64,000 nucleotides of DNA from Stappia stellulata (GTDB lineage Bacteria; Pseudomonadota; Alphaproteobacteria; Rhizobiales; Stappiaceae). Every line of letters begins with the position of its first letter. The first letter of the stretch is position 1. The stretch is taken from contig NZ_JAIVMF010000001.1 of NCBI RefSeq assembly GCF_020176715.1, forward strand, positions 372,001 to 436,000. Reading direction: 5' to 3'. Made by a program: the position numbers and the translations under genes. The notes beneath the pieces are model-generated. The model had not been told where the DNA came from. It saw nothing but the letters and a program-made list of their open reading frames with translations, and made no database searches. Below are positions 19,063 to 28,900 of this stretch, piece after piece.

Positions 19063-19914
19063 TCAAATCGCGTTCGGGGCAGCCTTGATCGCGCGGGTCA
19101 GTGCGGCAGCACGGGCAATGAGGGTGGCGTCGCCGGCCGCCAGAAAGCCCGGATTGGCGAAGTCGCTGTCCGTTGGCTGGTTGCGCTTGCCATAGAGAAA
19201 CGGCGCGCCGTCAAGGCCGGAGACCTCGCCCCCGGCGGCGACCAGAACGGCATGCCCCGCGGCGGTGTCCCATTCCATCGTGCGCCCGAAGCGGGGATAG
19301 AAATCCGCCTCGCCGCGCGCCAGCAGACAGAATTTCAATGAGGATCCAACGCTGACGCTGTCCGCCAGTCCGAGCCGGGCGAGCAGGTCATCGGTCTGGG
19401 CGTCGCGATGCGAGCGGCTGGCGACGGCGACCGGCTGGGCCGGCGCCGGCTTGCGCACCTCGATCCGGCGCCAGTCCGCCGGAGCGCCCGCAGCCGAAAC
19501 GCGTTCGAAGGCGCCCATGCCGGTCTTTCCGAGAAATGCCGATCCGCGATGCGGGGCAAACACCGCGCCCATCACCGGCAGGCCGTTTTCCACCAGGGCG
19601 ATGTTGACGGTAAAATCGCCACGGCCCGAGATGAACTCGCGCGTGCCATCCAGCGGATCGACGAGGAAAAAGCGATCCGAGACCTGCGGAATTTTACCGG
19701 CCGACGCGGCCTCCTCCGCCACCACGGGAATATCGGGGTACAGGCGGGCGAGCCCGTCGAGGATAACCGCTTCTGCCCGTCGATCCGCCTCGGTAACCGG
19801 GCTGTCGTCGGCCTTGCGGTCGACGTTTACCCCGTCGCGAAACAGGGACAGGATCACATCGCCGGCCGCATCGCAGAGGTCGGCGAGCGCCTGAAGCTCC
19901 TCGTCAATCGCCAT
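19063..19914 (-). CDS. cysQ: 3'(2'),5'-bisphosphate nucleotidase CysQ
   Basis: An inositol-monophosphatase-superfamily enzyme that hydrolyses PAP (3'-phosphoadenosine 5'-phosphate) left by PAPS use; 283 residues. Metal-binding motifs are the glutamate in VVAEEAASAG, the central VDPLDGTREFISG and the C-terminal WDTAAGHAVLVAAGG. The ATG at 19914 has GGAAGGGG as ribosome-binding site. It lies just downstream of the UDP-glucose dehydrogenase gene (15 bp) and about 200 bp upstream of cysD on the same strand, so recycling of PAP is placed next to PAPS synthesis. Confidence 0.93.
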   Translation of the reverse strand: MAIDEELQALADLCDAAGDVILSLFRDGVNVDRKADDSPVTEADRRAEAVILDGLARLYPDIPVVAEEAASAGKIPQVSDRFFLVDPLDGTREFISGRGDFTVNIALVENGLPVMGAVFAPHRGSAFLGKTGMGAFERVSAAGAPADWRRIEVRKPAPAQPVAVASRSHRDAQTDDLLARLGLADSVSVGSSLKFCLLARGEADFYPRFGRTMEWDTAAGHAVLVAAGGEVSGLDGAPFLYGKRNQPTDSDFANPGFLAAGDATLIARAAALTRAIKAAPNAI

Positions 19915-19929
19915 GATCCCCTTCCCGCC

Positions 19930-21276
19930 TCAGTTCGATACGGTCTGCAACGGGTCGGACCGTTTCGACGTCGCGCCCTTGCCGATCCCGCGATAGACCA
20001 GTCCGGCGCGTGCGACATCCTCCTCGCGCCAGATGTTGCGCATGTCGATGACCGTGTTTCCCTGCATCCTGCCAGCGATCTGCGTCAGGGACAGGCCGCG
20101 ATAAAGGTTCCATTCCGTGACCACGGCGAGCACGTCGATACCGTCGGCGACATCATAGGGATTGTCGCGCCATTCCGCTCCGGGAAGCAGCGGCTCCGCC
20201 TGGGCGCGCGCTTCCGGGTCGTGCAGGACGACGCGCACGCCGCGTGCCTGAAGGGCCGGCACGATCACCAGAGAGGGCGCGTCGCGCACGTCGTCCGTGT
20301 TCGGCTTGAAGGCAATGCCGAAGATCCCCACGGACTTTCCTTCCGGGTCGGGACCGAGTGCGGCCAGCACCCGCTCCGCCATGTCGCGCTTGCGCGCCTC
20401 GTTGACGGCAATGGTCGTTTCCACGAGCCGCAGCGGCGCGCCGTGGCGTTGGCCGGTTGCGGCCAGCGCCGAGGTATCCTTGGGAAAACAGGACCCGCCG
20501 TAGCCTGGACCGGCATGAAGGAACTTTCCGCCGATGCGGTTGTCCAGTCCAATTCCGCTTGCCACCTTCTGCACATCCGCGCCGACCTTCTCGCACAGAT
20601 CGGCGATCTCGTTGATGAAGGTGATCTTCAGCGCCAGAAAGGCATTGGCCGCATATTTCGTGAGTTCGGCATTTTCCAGCGTCGAGACCAGGATCGGCGT
20701 CTCGCGCAGGTAAAGCGGCTGGTACAGGCGGCGCAGCGTGGCTTCGGCGCGCTCGTCCTCGGCGCCGACGACTACGCGGTCGGGACGCATGAAGTCCTCG
20801 ATCGCGGATCCCTCGCGCAGGAACTCCGGGTTCGAGGCGACCGAAAAGTCCACACCCGGACGTTCCGCACGCAGGATCTCGGCCACCTTGCGGCAGGTGC
20901 CCACCACAACGGTCGACTTGATGACGACGACCGTACCTTCGCGCATCACCCGCGCGATCTGGCGCGCCGCCTCATAGACATAGGTAAGATCCGCCTCGCC
21001 ATCGCCCCGTCGCGAGGGCGTGCCGACAGCCACGAAGACGACGTCGGCAGCCGCCACGGCCTCATCGAACGCGGTTGTGAACGCCAGCCGGCCGGCTGCG
21101 AGGTTGCGCTCGATCAACGCATCGAGGCCCGGCTCGTATATCGGCACTTCCTTGGCGTTCAGCCGGGCGATCTTGTCCGCGTCAATGTCGACACAGGTCA
21201 CGTCGAAGCCGAACTCGGAAAAGCAGACGCCGGACACCAGCCCGACGTATCCGGTTCCAATCATCGCAATGCGCAT
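19930..21276 (-). CDS. ugd: UDP-glucose 6-dehydrogenase
   Basis: Oxidises UDP-glucose to UDP-glucuronate for surface polysaccharides; the rhizobial capsule counterpart is RkpK. It has 448 residues with an N-terminal Rossmann fold MRIAMIGTGYVGLVSG, YEPGLDALIERN, the helix NAELTKYAANAFLALKITF, the catalytic Cys in GPGYGGSCFPKDTSAL near residue 262, and a C-terminal FGIAFKPNTDDVRDAPS. The ATG at 21276 has AGGAG upstream. It is followed after 15 bp by cysQ. The divergent galE starts 318 bp away, so both ends of UDP-glucose metabolism share one intergenic region. Confidence 0.95.
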   Translation of the reverse strand: MRIAMIGTGYVGLVSGVCFSEFGFDVTCVDIDADKIARLNAKEVPIYEPGLDALIERNLAAGRLAFTTAFDEAVAAADVVFVAVGTPSRRGDGEADLTYVYEAARQIARVMREGTVVVIKSTVVVGTCRKVAEILRAERPGVDFSVASNPEFLREGSAIEDFMRPDRVVVGAEDERAEATLRRLYQPLYLRETPILVSTLENAELTKYAANAFLALKITFINEIADLCEKVGADVQKVASGIGLDNRIGGKFLHAGPGYGGSCFPKDTSALAATGQRHGAPLRLVETTIAVNEARKRDMAERVLAALGPDPEGKSVGIFGIAFKPNTDDVRDAPSLVIVPALQARGVRVVLHDPEARAQAEPLLPGAEWRDNPYDVADGIDVLAVVTEWNLYRGLSLTQIAGRMQGNTVIDMRNIWREEDVARAGLVYRGIGKGATSKRSDPLQTVSN

Positions 21277-21594
21277 GGGAGCTCCTGAAGTCGATAGTCG
21301 CAAAAGACACGGTTTGCCGGCGATGGGCGCACCGGAACCGATGGGTCCGCGTGGAAAGGCCGCAAAGGCCGGCACCGCGCCGGCCGCATACGGACCGTCT
21401 ATAGGAAATCAACTGCGACGGAAATGAGACAAACACAGTCGCGAGGTCATCGCCGGTCGATCCGCCCCGGAAAGACGCCGCGTTGGTGTTCGCTTGCCAT
21501 CGGTTTGTCAAGCGGTTACCTCCATCCCTCTGCGGATCGTGGACCGCCCCGGGAACGATTCGCAGATCCGCATGCCCGGAACCGGAGAGCAAGA
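21277..21594. other. 318-bp divergent intergenic region (ugd / galE)
   Basis: Promoters for both divergent genes must lie here, but no consensus -35/-10 pair stands out. A short imperfect GC-rich hairpin (GGCCGG…CCGGCC around 21370-21395) is the only structure noted. Confidence 0.4.
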
Positions 21595-22599
21595 ATGGCG
21601 ACATTGGTCACCGGCGGCGCTGGTTACATCGGCAGCCACATGGTCTGGCGCCTGCTCGATGCCGGAGAAACCGTTGTCGTCATCGACGACCTGAGGACGG
21701 GGCACGACTGGGCGGTTCCCGGCCAGGCCCATTTCATCCAGGGTGATGTGGGCGAGCGGGATGTGCTGGAGCGCGCCTGCGCGCTTGCACCGATCGACGC
21801 CGTGATTCATTTCGCCGGTTCCGTCATCGTGCCGGAATCGCTTGCAGATCCGCTAAAATACTATCGCAACAACACCTGCGCCTCGCGCGCGCTCATCGAG
21901 AACTGCCTTGCCGCAGGTATCGAGCGGATCCTGTTTTCCTCAACGGCCGCGGTCTACGGCGACCCGGATACCTGCCCCGTTGCCGAAACGGCGCGCACCG
22001 TGCCGACCACCCCTTACGGCACGTCGAAACTGATGGTCGAGCAGATCCTGCGCGATACGGCCCGGGCAACGGGCCTTCGTTATGGAGCGTTGCGATATTT
22101 CAACGTTGCCGGCGCCGATCCGCAGGGCCGCGCCGGTCACTCGACCACGGGAGCAACCCATCTTCTCAAGGTCGCCTGCGAGACCGCGCTCGGGATTCGC
22201 GACAGCATCACGGTCCATGGCACCGACTATCCCACGCGCGACGGCACGGCGGAGCGCGACTTCATTCATGTAAGCGATCTTGTGGAGGCGCATTTCCTGG
22301 CGCTTCGCCACCTGCTCGACGGGGGCGACAGCTTCACCGCGAATTGCGGCTACGGCCAGGCCTATTCGGTGTTCGAGGTGATCGATGCGGTCGCAAAGGC
22401 GGCCGGCAGGGAGGTACCCATTCATCTTGGTCCGCGGCGGGAGGGCGATTCCGCGCGCGTGATCGCAGACAACACGGCGCTTCTGGGCTTGATCGACTGG
22501 CACCCCGCCTATTGCGATCTGGACATGATTGCCCGGCATTCGCTGGACTGGGAAAAGCGACTGCGCGCCCGCAATGCACCGGTGTCGCAGTCCGGCTGA
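21595..22599 (+). CDS. galE: UDP-glucose 4-epimerase
   Basis: Interconverts UDP-glucose and UDP-galactose; a 334-residue extended short-chain dehydrogenase. NAD-binding GGAGYIGSH is at the N-terminus, the catalytic set is SSTAAVYG and YGTSK, and RYFNVAGADP together with RDFIHVSDL are GalE hallmarks. GGAGAG lies seven bases before the ATG. It precedes the large synthase gene by 305 bp on the same strand, consistent with supplying galactose to the same polysaccharide. Confidence 0.93.
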   Translation: MATLVTGGAGYIGSHMVWRLLDAGETVVVIDDLRTGHDWAVPGQAHFIQGDVGERDVLERACALAPIDAVIHFAGSVIVPESLADPLKYYRNNTCASRALIENCLAAGIERILFSSTAAVYGDPDTCPVAETARTVPTTPYGTSKLMVEQILRDTARATGLRYGALRYFNVAGADPQGRAGHSTTGATHLLKVACETALGIRDSITVHGTDYPTRDGTAERDFIHVSDLVEAHFLALRHLLDGGDSFTANCGYGQAYSVFEVIDAVAKAAGREVPIHLGPRREGDSARVIADNTALLGLIDWHPAYCDLDMIARHSLDWEKRLRARNAPVSQSG

Positions 22600-22904
22600 C
22601 CACTCCCGCGACGATGAACGCCAAGATGACCCGACAGCGGAAAGCTTCTCCGTTCTTTGTCAAATGCGACAATATCGACGCCTTGGGCGATATCTGGTTT
22701 TCTTGTCGAAATCCCTGAATATGCGAAGAGATCGCGTATATTCGGAAAAAACACGGATTGCTGCTGTGCGGATGAGCCAATGCCCGGTCCTGCCACAGGC
22801 CCCTTGCGCAGCGCGCGGGGCCTGACCGGCTTGCCATATTCCAGGCAATCTTGCATGCGATTGGCCAAGGCGCCCGGCGCTGCGTCGACACGAGAGAAGC
22901 TTAC
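22600..22904. other. 305-bp leader of the PKS operon
   Basis: AT-richer than its surroundings. It contains the inverted repeat described separately and AT-rich elements such as TATATTCGG that could form a promoter. No gene is visible; short open frames lack a ribosome-binding site. Confidence 0.45.
22715..22745. promoter_or_regulatory. Imperfect inverted repeat upstream of the synthase gene
   Basis: The arms CTGAATATGCG and CGCGTATATTCGG face each other around AAGAGAT, about 170 bp before the synthase start in an AT-rich stretch. It is a possible operator or part of the promoter; there is no known regulator to assign. Confidence 0.4.
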
Positions 22905-25900
22905 ATGTCCCTTCGGGCACACAACACGATCATTTCCGGTTTCGCAGGTCGCCTTCCCGGCGCAGAGTCCGTTGATGCGTTCTGGCAGGTTCTGAAAGAC
23001 GGCCGCTGCACGGTTACCAAGGTCGGCGCCGACCGCTTCGACTCGCGTTCGTTCATTCACCCGGACCCGGCCACGCCCGGGCGCAGCGCGACGTTTGCCG
23101 CCGGGCAGATCGATGACGTATGGGGATTCGACGCAAACTTCTTCGGAATTTCTCCGCGCGAAGCCGTGCAGATCGACCCGCAACAGCGCCTGTTGCTGCA
23201 GGTCGTCTGGGAGGCGATCGAGGACGCCGGATTGAAAGCCTCCGACCTCGCGGGCAGCAACACCGGCGTCTATGTGGGTGCCTCGGCGCTCGACTACCAC
23301 CAGCGGCTCCTGTTCGACATGCCCGCGGTCGACATCCAGACGATGACCGGCAACACCTTGTCGATCGTCGCCAACCGGATCTCCTATATCTTCGACCTGC
23401 GCGGGCCGAGCTTCACCCTCGACACGGCCTGCTCCTCGTCGCTGGTGGCCCTGCATCAGGCGGTCGCGGCGATCGAGAGCGGACAGGTCGAAACCGCCAT
23501 CGTCGCCGGCGTGAACCTGCTGCTCAGCCCGTTTTCCTTCATCGGCTTCTCACGCGCGTCGATGCTGTCGTCGCAAGGACTGTGTCGCGCCTTCGACGCA
23601 TCGGGAGATGGCTATGTGCGCTCCGAAGGGGCGGTGGCGCTCGTGCTGCGACGCGACGCACCCGGCGTTGCGGCGCGCGCGCGCATTCTCGCCAGCGGCA
23701 TCAATGCGGACGGGCGAACGGCGGGATTGTCGCTTCCCTCCTCTCCCGCCCAGACGTCGCTGCTGCGCTCGATTTATGACGATCTCGATATCTCGGCCGA
23801 CGATCTCGCCTTTATCGAGGCGCATGGCACCGGCACGCAGGTCGGCGATCCGGCGGAGGCCAATGCGCTTGGCCAGGTGATCGGCCAGGCCCGCGGCACT
23901 GTCCTGCCGATCGGTTCGGCCAAGACCAATGTCGGGCATCTGGAGCCCGTGTCCGGGCTCGTCGGTGTTCTCAAGTCGATTCTTGCCCTTCAAAACCGGT
24001 TGCTGCCGCGCTCCCTGCATTTCGAGACGCCGAATCCCAACATCGATTTCGCCGCCCTGAACCTGTCTGTCGCAAGCGACCCGTTGCCGCTGTCCGGAGA
24101 GGTCTCCCGTCAACTCGCCGGGATCAATTCCTTCGGCTTCGGCGGCACCAACGCGCATACCGTGATCGGCGAGGTCGCCCCCCGGCCCGAACCGGCGAGC
24201 AGGATTGCCGACGATGCGCCGCTGGTCGTATCCGCCCGCAGCGAGGCCGCGCTTCGTGCGCTTGCGGGCCGCTACGCTGCACTTCACGCACAACCGGATG
24301 TTGCCGCCGGGACGGTCGCGGATGCCGCGATCCGGACCCGCGACCTGCATGACCATCGCCTCGTGGTGCTGGGCGACGGCGCGACAAAGCGCGCCGCGCT
24401 CGAGGCTTTTGCCAGCGGAGAAAACGATCCCGCCGCCGTAGCCGGGCGCAGCCTCGCCCAGCGCGGCGGACTGGCCTTTGCCTTCTCCGGCAATGGCGCG
24501 CAATGGGCCGGCATGGGCCAGCAGGCCTATCAGTCCGACAAGACGTTTCGCGAGGCCTTCGAGGCGGTCGACCGGCACTTCATGGCCGTGTCCGGCTGGT
24601 CATTGGTCACCATGCTGTTTTCCGCCGATCTGGATCAGGAGATCGGGCGGACGGAAATCGCCCAGCCGATGCTCTTCACGCTTCAGGTGGCGATCGTGAC
24701 AGCGCTGGAAAAGCGCGGCATCGTGCCGGACATGGTGGTCGGCCACAGCGTCGGCGAGGTGGCCGCGGCCTGGTGCGCGGGCATGCTGGACCTGCCGACC
24801 GCGACCCGGATCATTCACGTCCGTTCCACCCAGCAGGAGTTCGTCCGCCACCTCGGCTCCATGGCAGCCCTGCTGTTGCCGGAAGCCGACGCGCGCGCGG
24901 CCATTGCGTCGTCGGCTCTCCCCGGACTGGAGATCTCCGCGATCAATTCGCCGCGCAGCGTCACCGTCTCCGGCCCGTCCGACAGCATCGACGCCTTCGC
25001 CCGTCATGCCCGGGCCAACCGCTGGGCCCTGCGCAAGCTGGACATCGCCTATCCCTTCCACAGCGCGCTGGTGGATCCGATCGAGGCGCCGTTGCGCGAC
25101 GCGCTCGGCGCGATCCCCTCATCGCCTGCCAGACGCGGGTTCTTCTCCTCCGTCCATCCGGATGCGGAGACCGTCACGCCGGACGCCACCTACTGGTGGG
25201 ACAACGTGCGCCAGCCCGTCCGCTTCTCGCAGGCGGTTGAAAACATGGCCGGCGCCGGGGCCGGCGTTGTCGTCGAAATCGGCCCGCGCCCGCTGCTCGC
25301 CACCTATCTGCGCGACACGTTCTCAGCCGCCGGCGCCTCCGCCGCGGTGGTGACCTCTTTCGACAAGCCCTCCGAAAAGCTCCCGACGGCCGAGGCGCTC
25401 GATCCCGTCGCCGCGCGGATCGTCGTCGCGGGAGCGCTGCCGGATGCCGACCTTTATGTCGGCCCGCAAGGCGCGGGCCTCCCGGCCCTGCCGCATTACC
25501 CCTGGCAGAACACGCCTTTCAGCTTTGCCGAGACCGACGAACGCATCCTGGGGTCGTGCAACTGGCCGCTTGCCGGTCAGCGCCTGAAGCCGGACGGATG
25601 CGAATGGTTCAATCTCATCGATGCCGAGCTGCACCCGTTCCTTGCGGGTCACAAGGTCGAGGAGGCCGTGGTCTTTCCGGCCGCAGGCTTTGTGGAAATC
25701 GGCCTGCGCGCCGCGCTGGAATGGACCGGCCAAGCTGCGGCGGAACTGCATGACATGGACATCCTGCGTCCGCTCGTGCTCGACCCCGGCAAGCCGCAGG
25801 AAACCAGGGTTCGTCTGTCAGCAGACGACCGGATGATCGAGATTTGCGCCCGCCCGCGCTTGTCGGGAGCCGAATGGTCGCTGCATGCCCGCGCCGGGTT

Positions 25901-28900
25901 CCGCACGCCCGCCGCCCCGCCCGAGGCGCCAGATCCCGCCTCCGCCGCCCCCGATGGCTTGCGCATTTCCCATGACACCATCTACGAGATGACGCGCGCC
26001 CACGGTCTCGGGTACGGCGAGGCCTTCCGCCTCGCCGATCATGCCGACATCGTGAATGAGCGAACCGCCGTCCTTGCCCTGCGGCCGGCATCGAACGAGG
26101 ACGCAAGCCGTCCGTTCTCCTTGCATCCGGCCCTTGCCGATGCCGGGTTCCACGGCCTGTTCGCGCTGCTCTCGACCCACGAAAAAAACCAGACCGGCGG
26201 CGGCTTTTTGCCAGTGCGTACCGGGACGGCGGAGCTCTTCGCCCCGTCGGCGCACCCTGCTTCGGTGGTGATCACTATCGAGCGTGCCAGCCCCCGCTCC
26301 ATCCTTGCAAGCTTCCTCTATCTGGACGCGGACGGGGCGCCGGTTGCCCGGCTTTCCGGCGTTCGCTTCAAGGCCGTGCACTTCCATCTCGATCAGGCCG
26401 GTCCGGTGTCCGCCTATCGCGTCGAGGCGCGGCTTCTGGCCGGCTCCGACACCCCGCTTGGCCTTGCCTGCGAAACCATTGCGGCGCGCGCCCGCGCGGC
26501 GGGGCTTGTCGCCGAGGCGGACGCAGGTTTCTCCCCGTCGGACGACCGGCTTCTGCTCGACGCACTGGCACGGTCGGTGGTTCACGCCTGCCTGTTTGAG
26601 GTTCTCGGCCGCGACCCGGTCTCGCCCGCATTGGCGGTCGAGACCGGCAGGATCCATGACGCGGCGCGACCGTTCGTCGCCCATTTCCTGCAGGAACTCG
26701 CGCTTCACGACCTCACGCAGGAGGCCGACGGCCAGTGGCAGGTGACGCCTCCGGACCCCGCGCTGTCCGCCACGACGCTCCTCAACATGCTGTTCGAGAT
26801 GTCCAACCCGCATGGGGTCGAGGCGGCATTGCTGGCCCGGCTTGCGCGCGACCTGCCGGCGCTGCTGCGCGCGGGCCTGCCGGACACCGCGAGCACCTTT
26901 GCAACGGCCGCTCTTCTGGAGGCCTATCGCCACGAAAGCCCGGCAAATGCCGCGCTAGAGGCGCCACTGCTCGCGCTTGCCGACGACGTTCTCGCGTCCT
27001 TGCCCGACGACCGTCCGGTCGCCGTGCTCTTCGTCGGATCGCGCCGGGCGAGGCTGGCGGCAGCGATCAGCGAACGACTGGACGCGCATACCGCGCAGTT
27101 GACGGTGACCGATACCGCAAGCGCACAGCTCGACCGGCTGCAGCGCCAGTGGCGCGGACGGCCGGACACGCGCTTTGTGGCTGCCGACGACGCCGATCTG
27201 CCCCAGGCCGGCGGCTATGACATCGTCTTCGCCTGCGATTCCCTGGGTCATGCCGGTTCCGTGAGGCTCACGGACCTCAAGCGGCTGATGGCATCGGGCG
27301 GGCAGTTGATTGCGGTTGAACGGGCGCCGAGCCTTGCCTTCGACCTGATCCTCGGCTGTGGCCGGGACTGGTGGAGCGCGGATGCGGATGAGGCGGCCGC
27401 GCCGGCCTCGTTGCGGAGCGCGGAGGAATGGGAGCCCGCACTTCGCGCCGCCGGCTATGTCTCCGCGATCGCACGGCCGCTGGAAACCGGCTTGGCCGAT
27501 GCAATGCTTGTTCTGGCGACCGCGCCGGCTGCGGGTCTTGCGGACATCCCCGAGGAGACCGAGGCGCAGGACCGGCGCCGCATGCTGATCCTGTGCGACG
27601 CCGACGGACCGGGGCGCGCCGTCGCCGGCGCCTTGCAGGCTACGCTTGGCGCCAGCGGCATCGATGCCAGCCTTGCCGTTCCCGGCTCTGCAACGCGGCG
27701 GGTGTCGGACCGCGACTGGTCGCTCGATCTCGACGACGCGGCCGCCTGGACGGAGAATGCCGATCTTGCCGAGGCCGCCGGACATGGCGTGATCGATCTT
27801 TTTGGTGCGTTCGCCCCGGCGGGAAATGCCTATGAAGCCGGCGCGCGGCGGCTGTGGGGGCTCACGCGCCTTCTCCAGGGTCGCGCCCGGATCGGTCAAC
27901 CGCTGCTGATCGTGGCGCCGGAGGGCGCGCAAGCCGCCGCTCTCGGCCGTGCCCCCGATCCGGTCCAGGCCGGCGTCTGGGCCTATGGGCGGGTTGCCAT
28001 CAACGAATTCCCGGAGACCGAAATCCGGCTGCTCGACATCCGCAGGGATCTCGATCCGAGCACGGCCGCCCTGCGCATCGCGACGCAGGTCATCCGTCCC
28101 GACGCGGAACGCGAAATCGTCCTCGACGGCGACCGGCGGCTTGGCCTGCGGCTCGAGCGCGTCCCCCCTGCGGTCTTGCAAGATCCCGATGCCCCCCGGC
28201 TGGACGGGATCTGTCTCGACATTGCGCAGCAAGGGTCGCTTGACCGGCTGGCCTGGAAACCGACGGCGCGCAAGGCGCCGACCGGATCCGAGGTCGAGAT
28301 CGCCGTCGGCGCCGCGGGCCTCAATTTCCGCGATGTGATGTGGGCCCTCGGTCTCCTGCCGGAAGAAGCGCTCGAGGACGGTTTTGCCGGCCCGACGCTT
28401 GGCATGGAGTGCTGTGGCGAGGTCGTGCGCGTCGGTCCGCAGGCGCGCTCCATCAAGCCGGGCGACCGGGTGATCGCCTTCGCCCCGGCCTGTTTTTCCA
28501 GTCACGTGCTCGTGTCGGAAACCGGCTGCGTGGCCGCGCCCGAGGGGATCGGGGACGCGGCGGCGGCAACCATTCCCGTCGCCTTCCTGACGAGCTACTA
28601 CGCGCTCATCCACCTTGCCGGGCTTCGGGCCGGCGAGAGCGTCCTGATCCATGGCGGCGCGGGCGGTGTCGGCCTTGCCGCGATCCAGATTGCAAAACAC
28701 GCCGGCGCAACGGTCTTCGCCACCGCCGGAAGTCCCGAGAAACGCGCCCTGCTCGAAGGGCTCGGGGTCGATCATGTTCTCGATTCCCGCTCGCTCGCCT
28801 TTGCCGGCGAGGTGATGCGGATCACGCAGGGCAAGGGCGTGGATGTGGTGCTGAACTCGCTGTTCGGCGAGGCGATGGAGCGCAGCCTGTCGGTGTTGCG

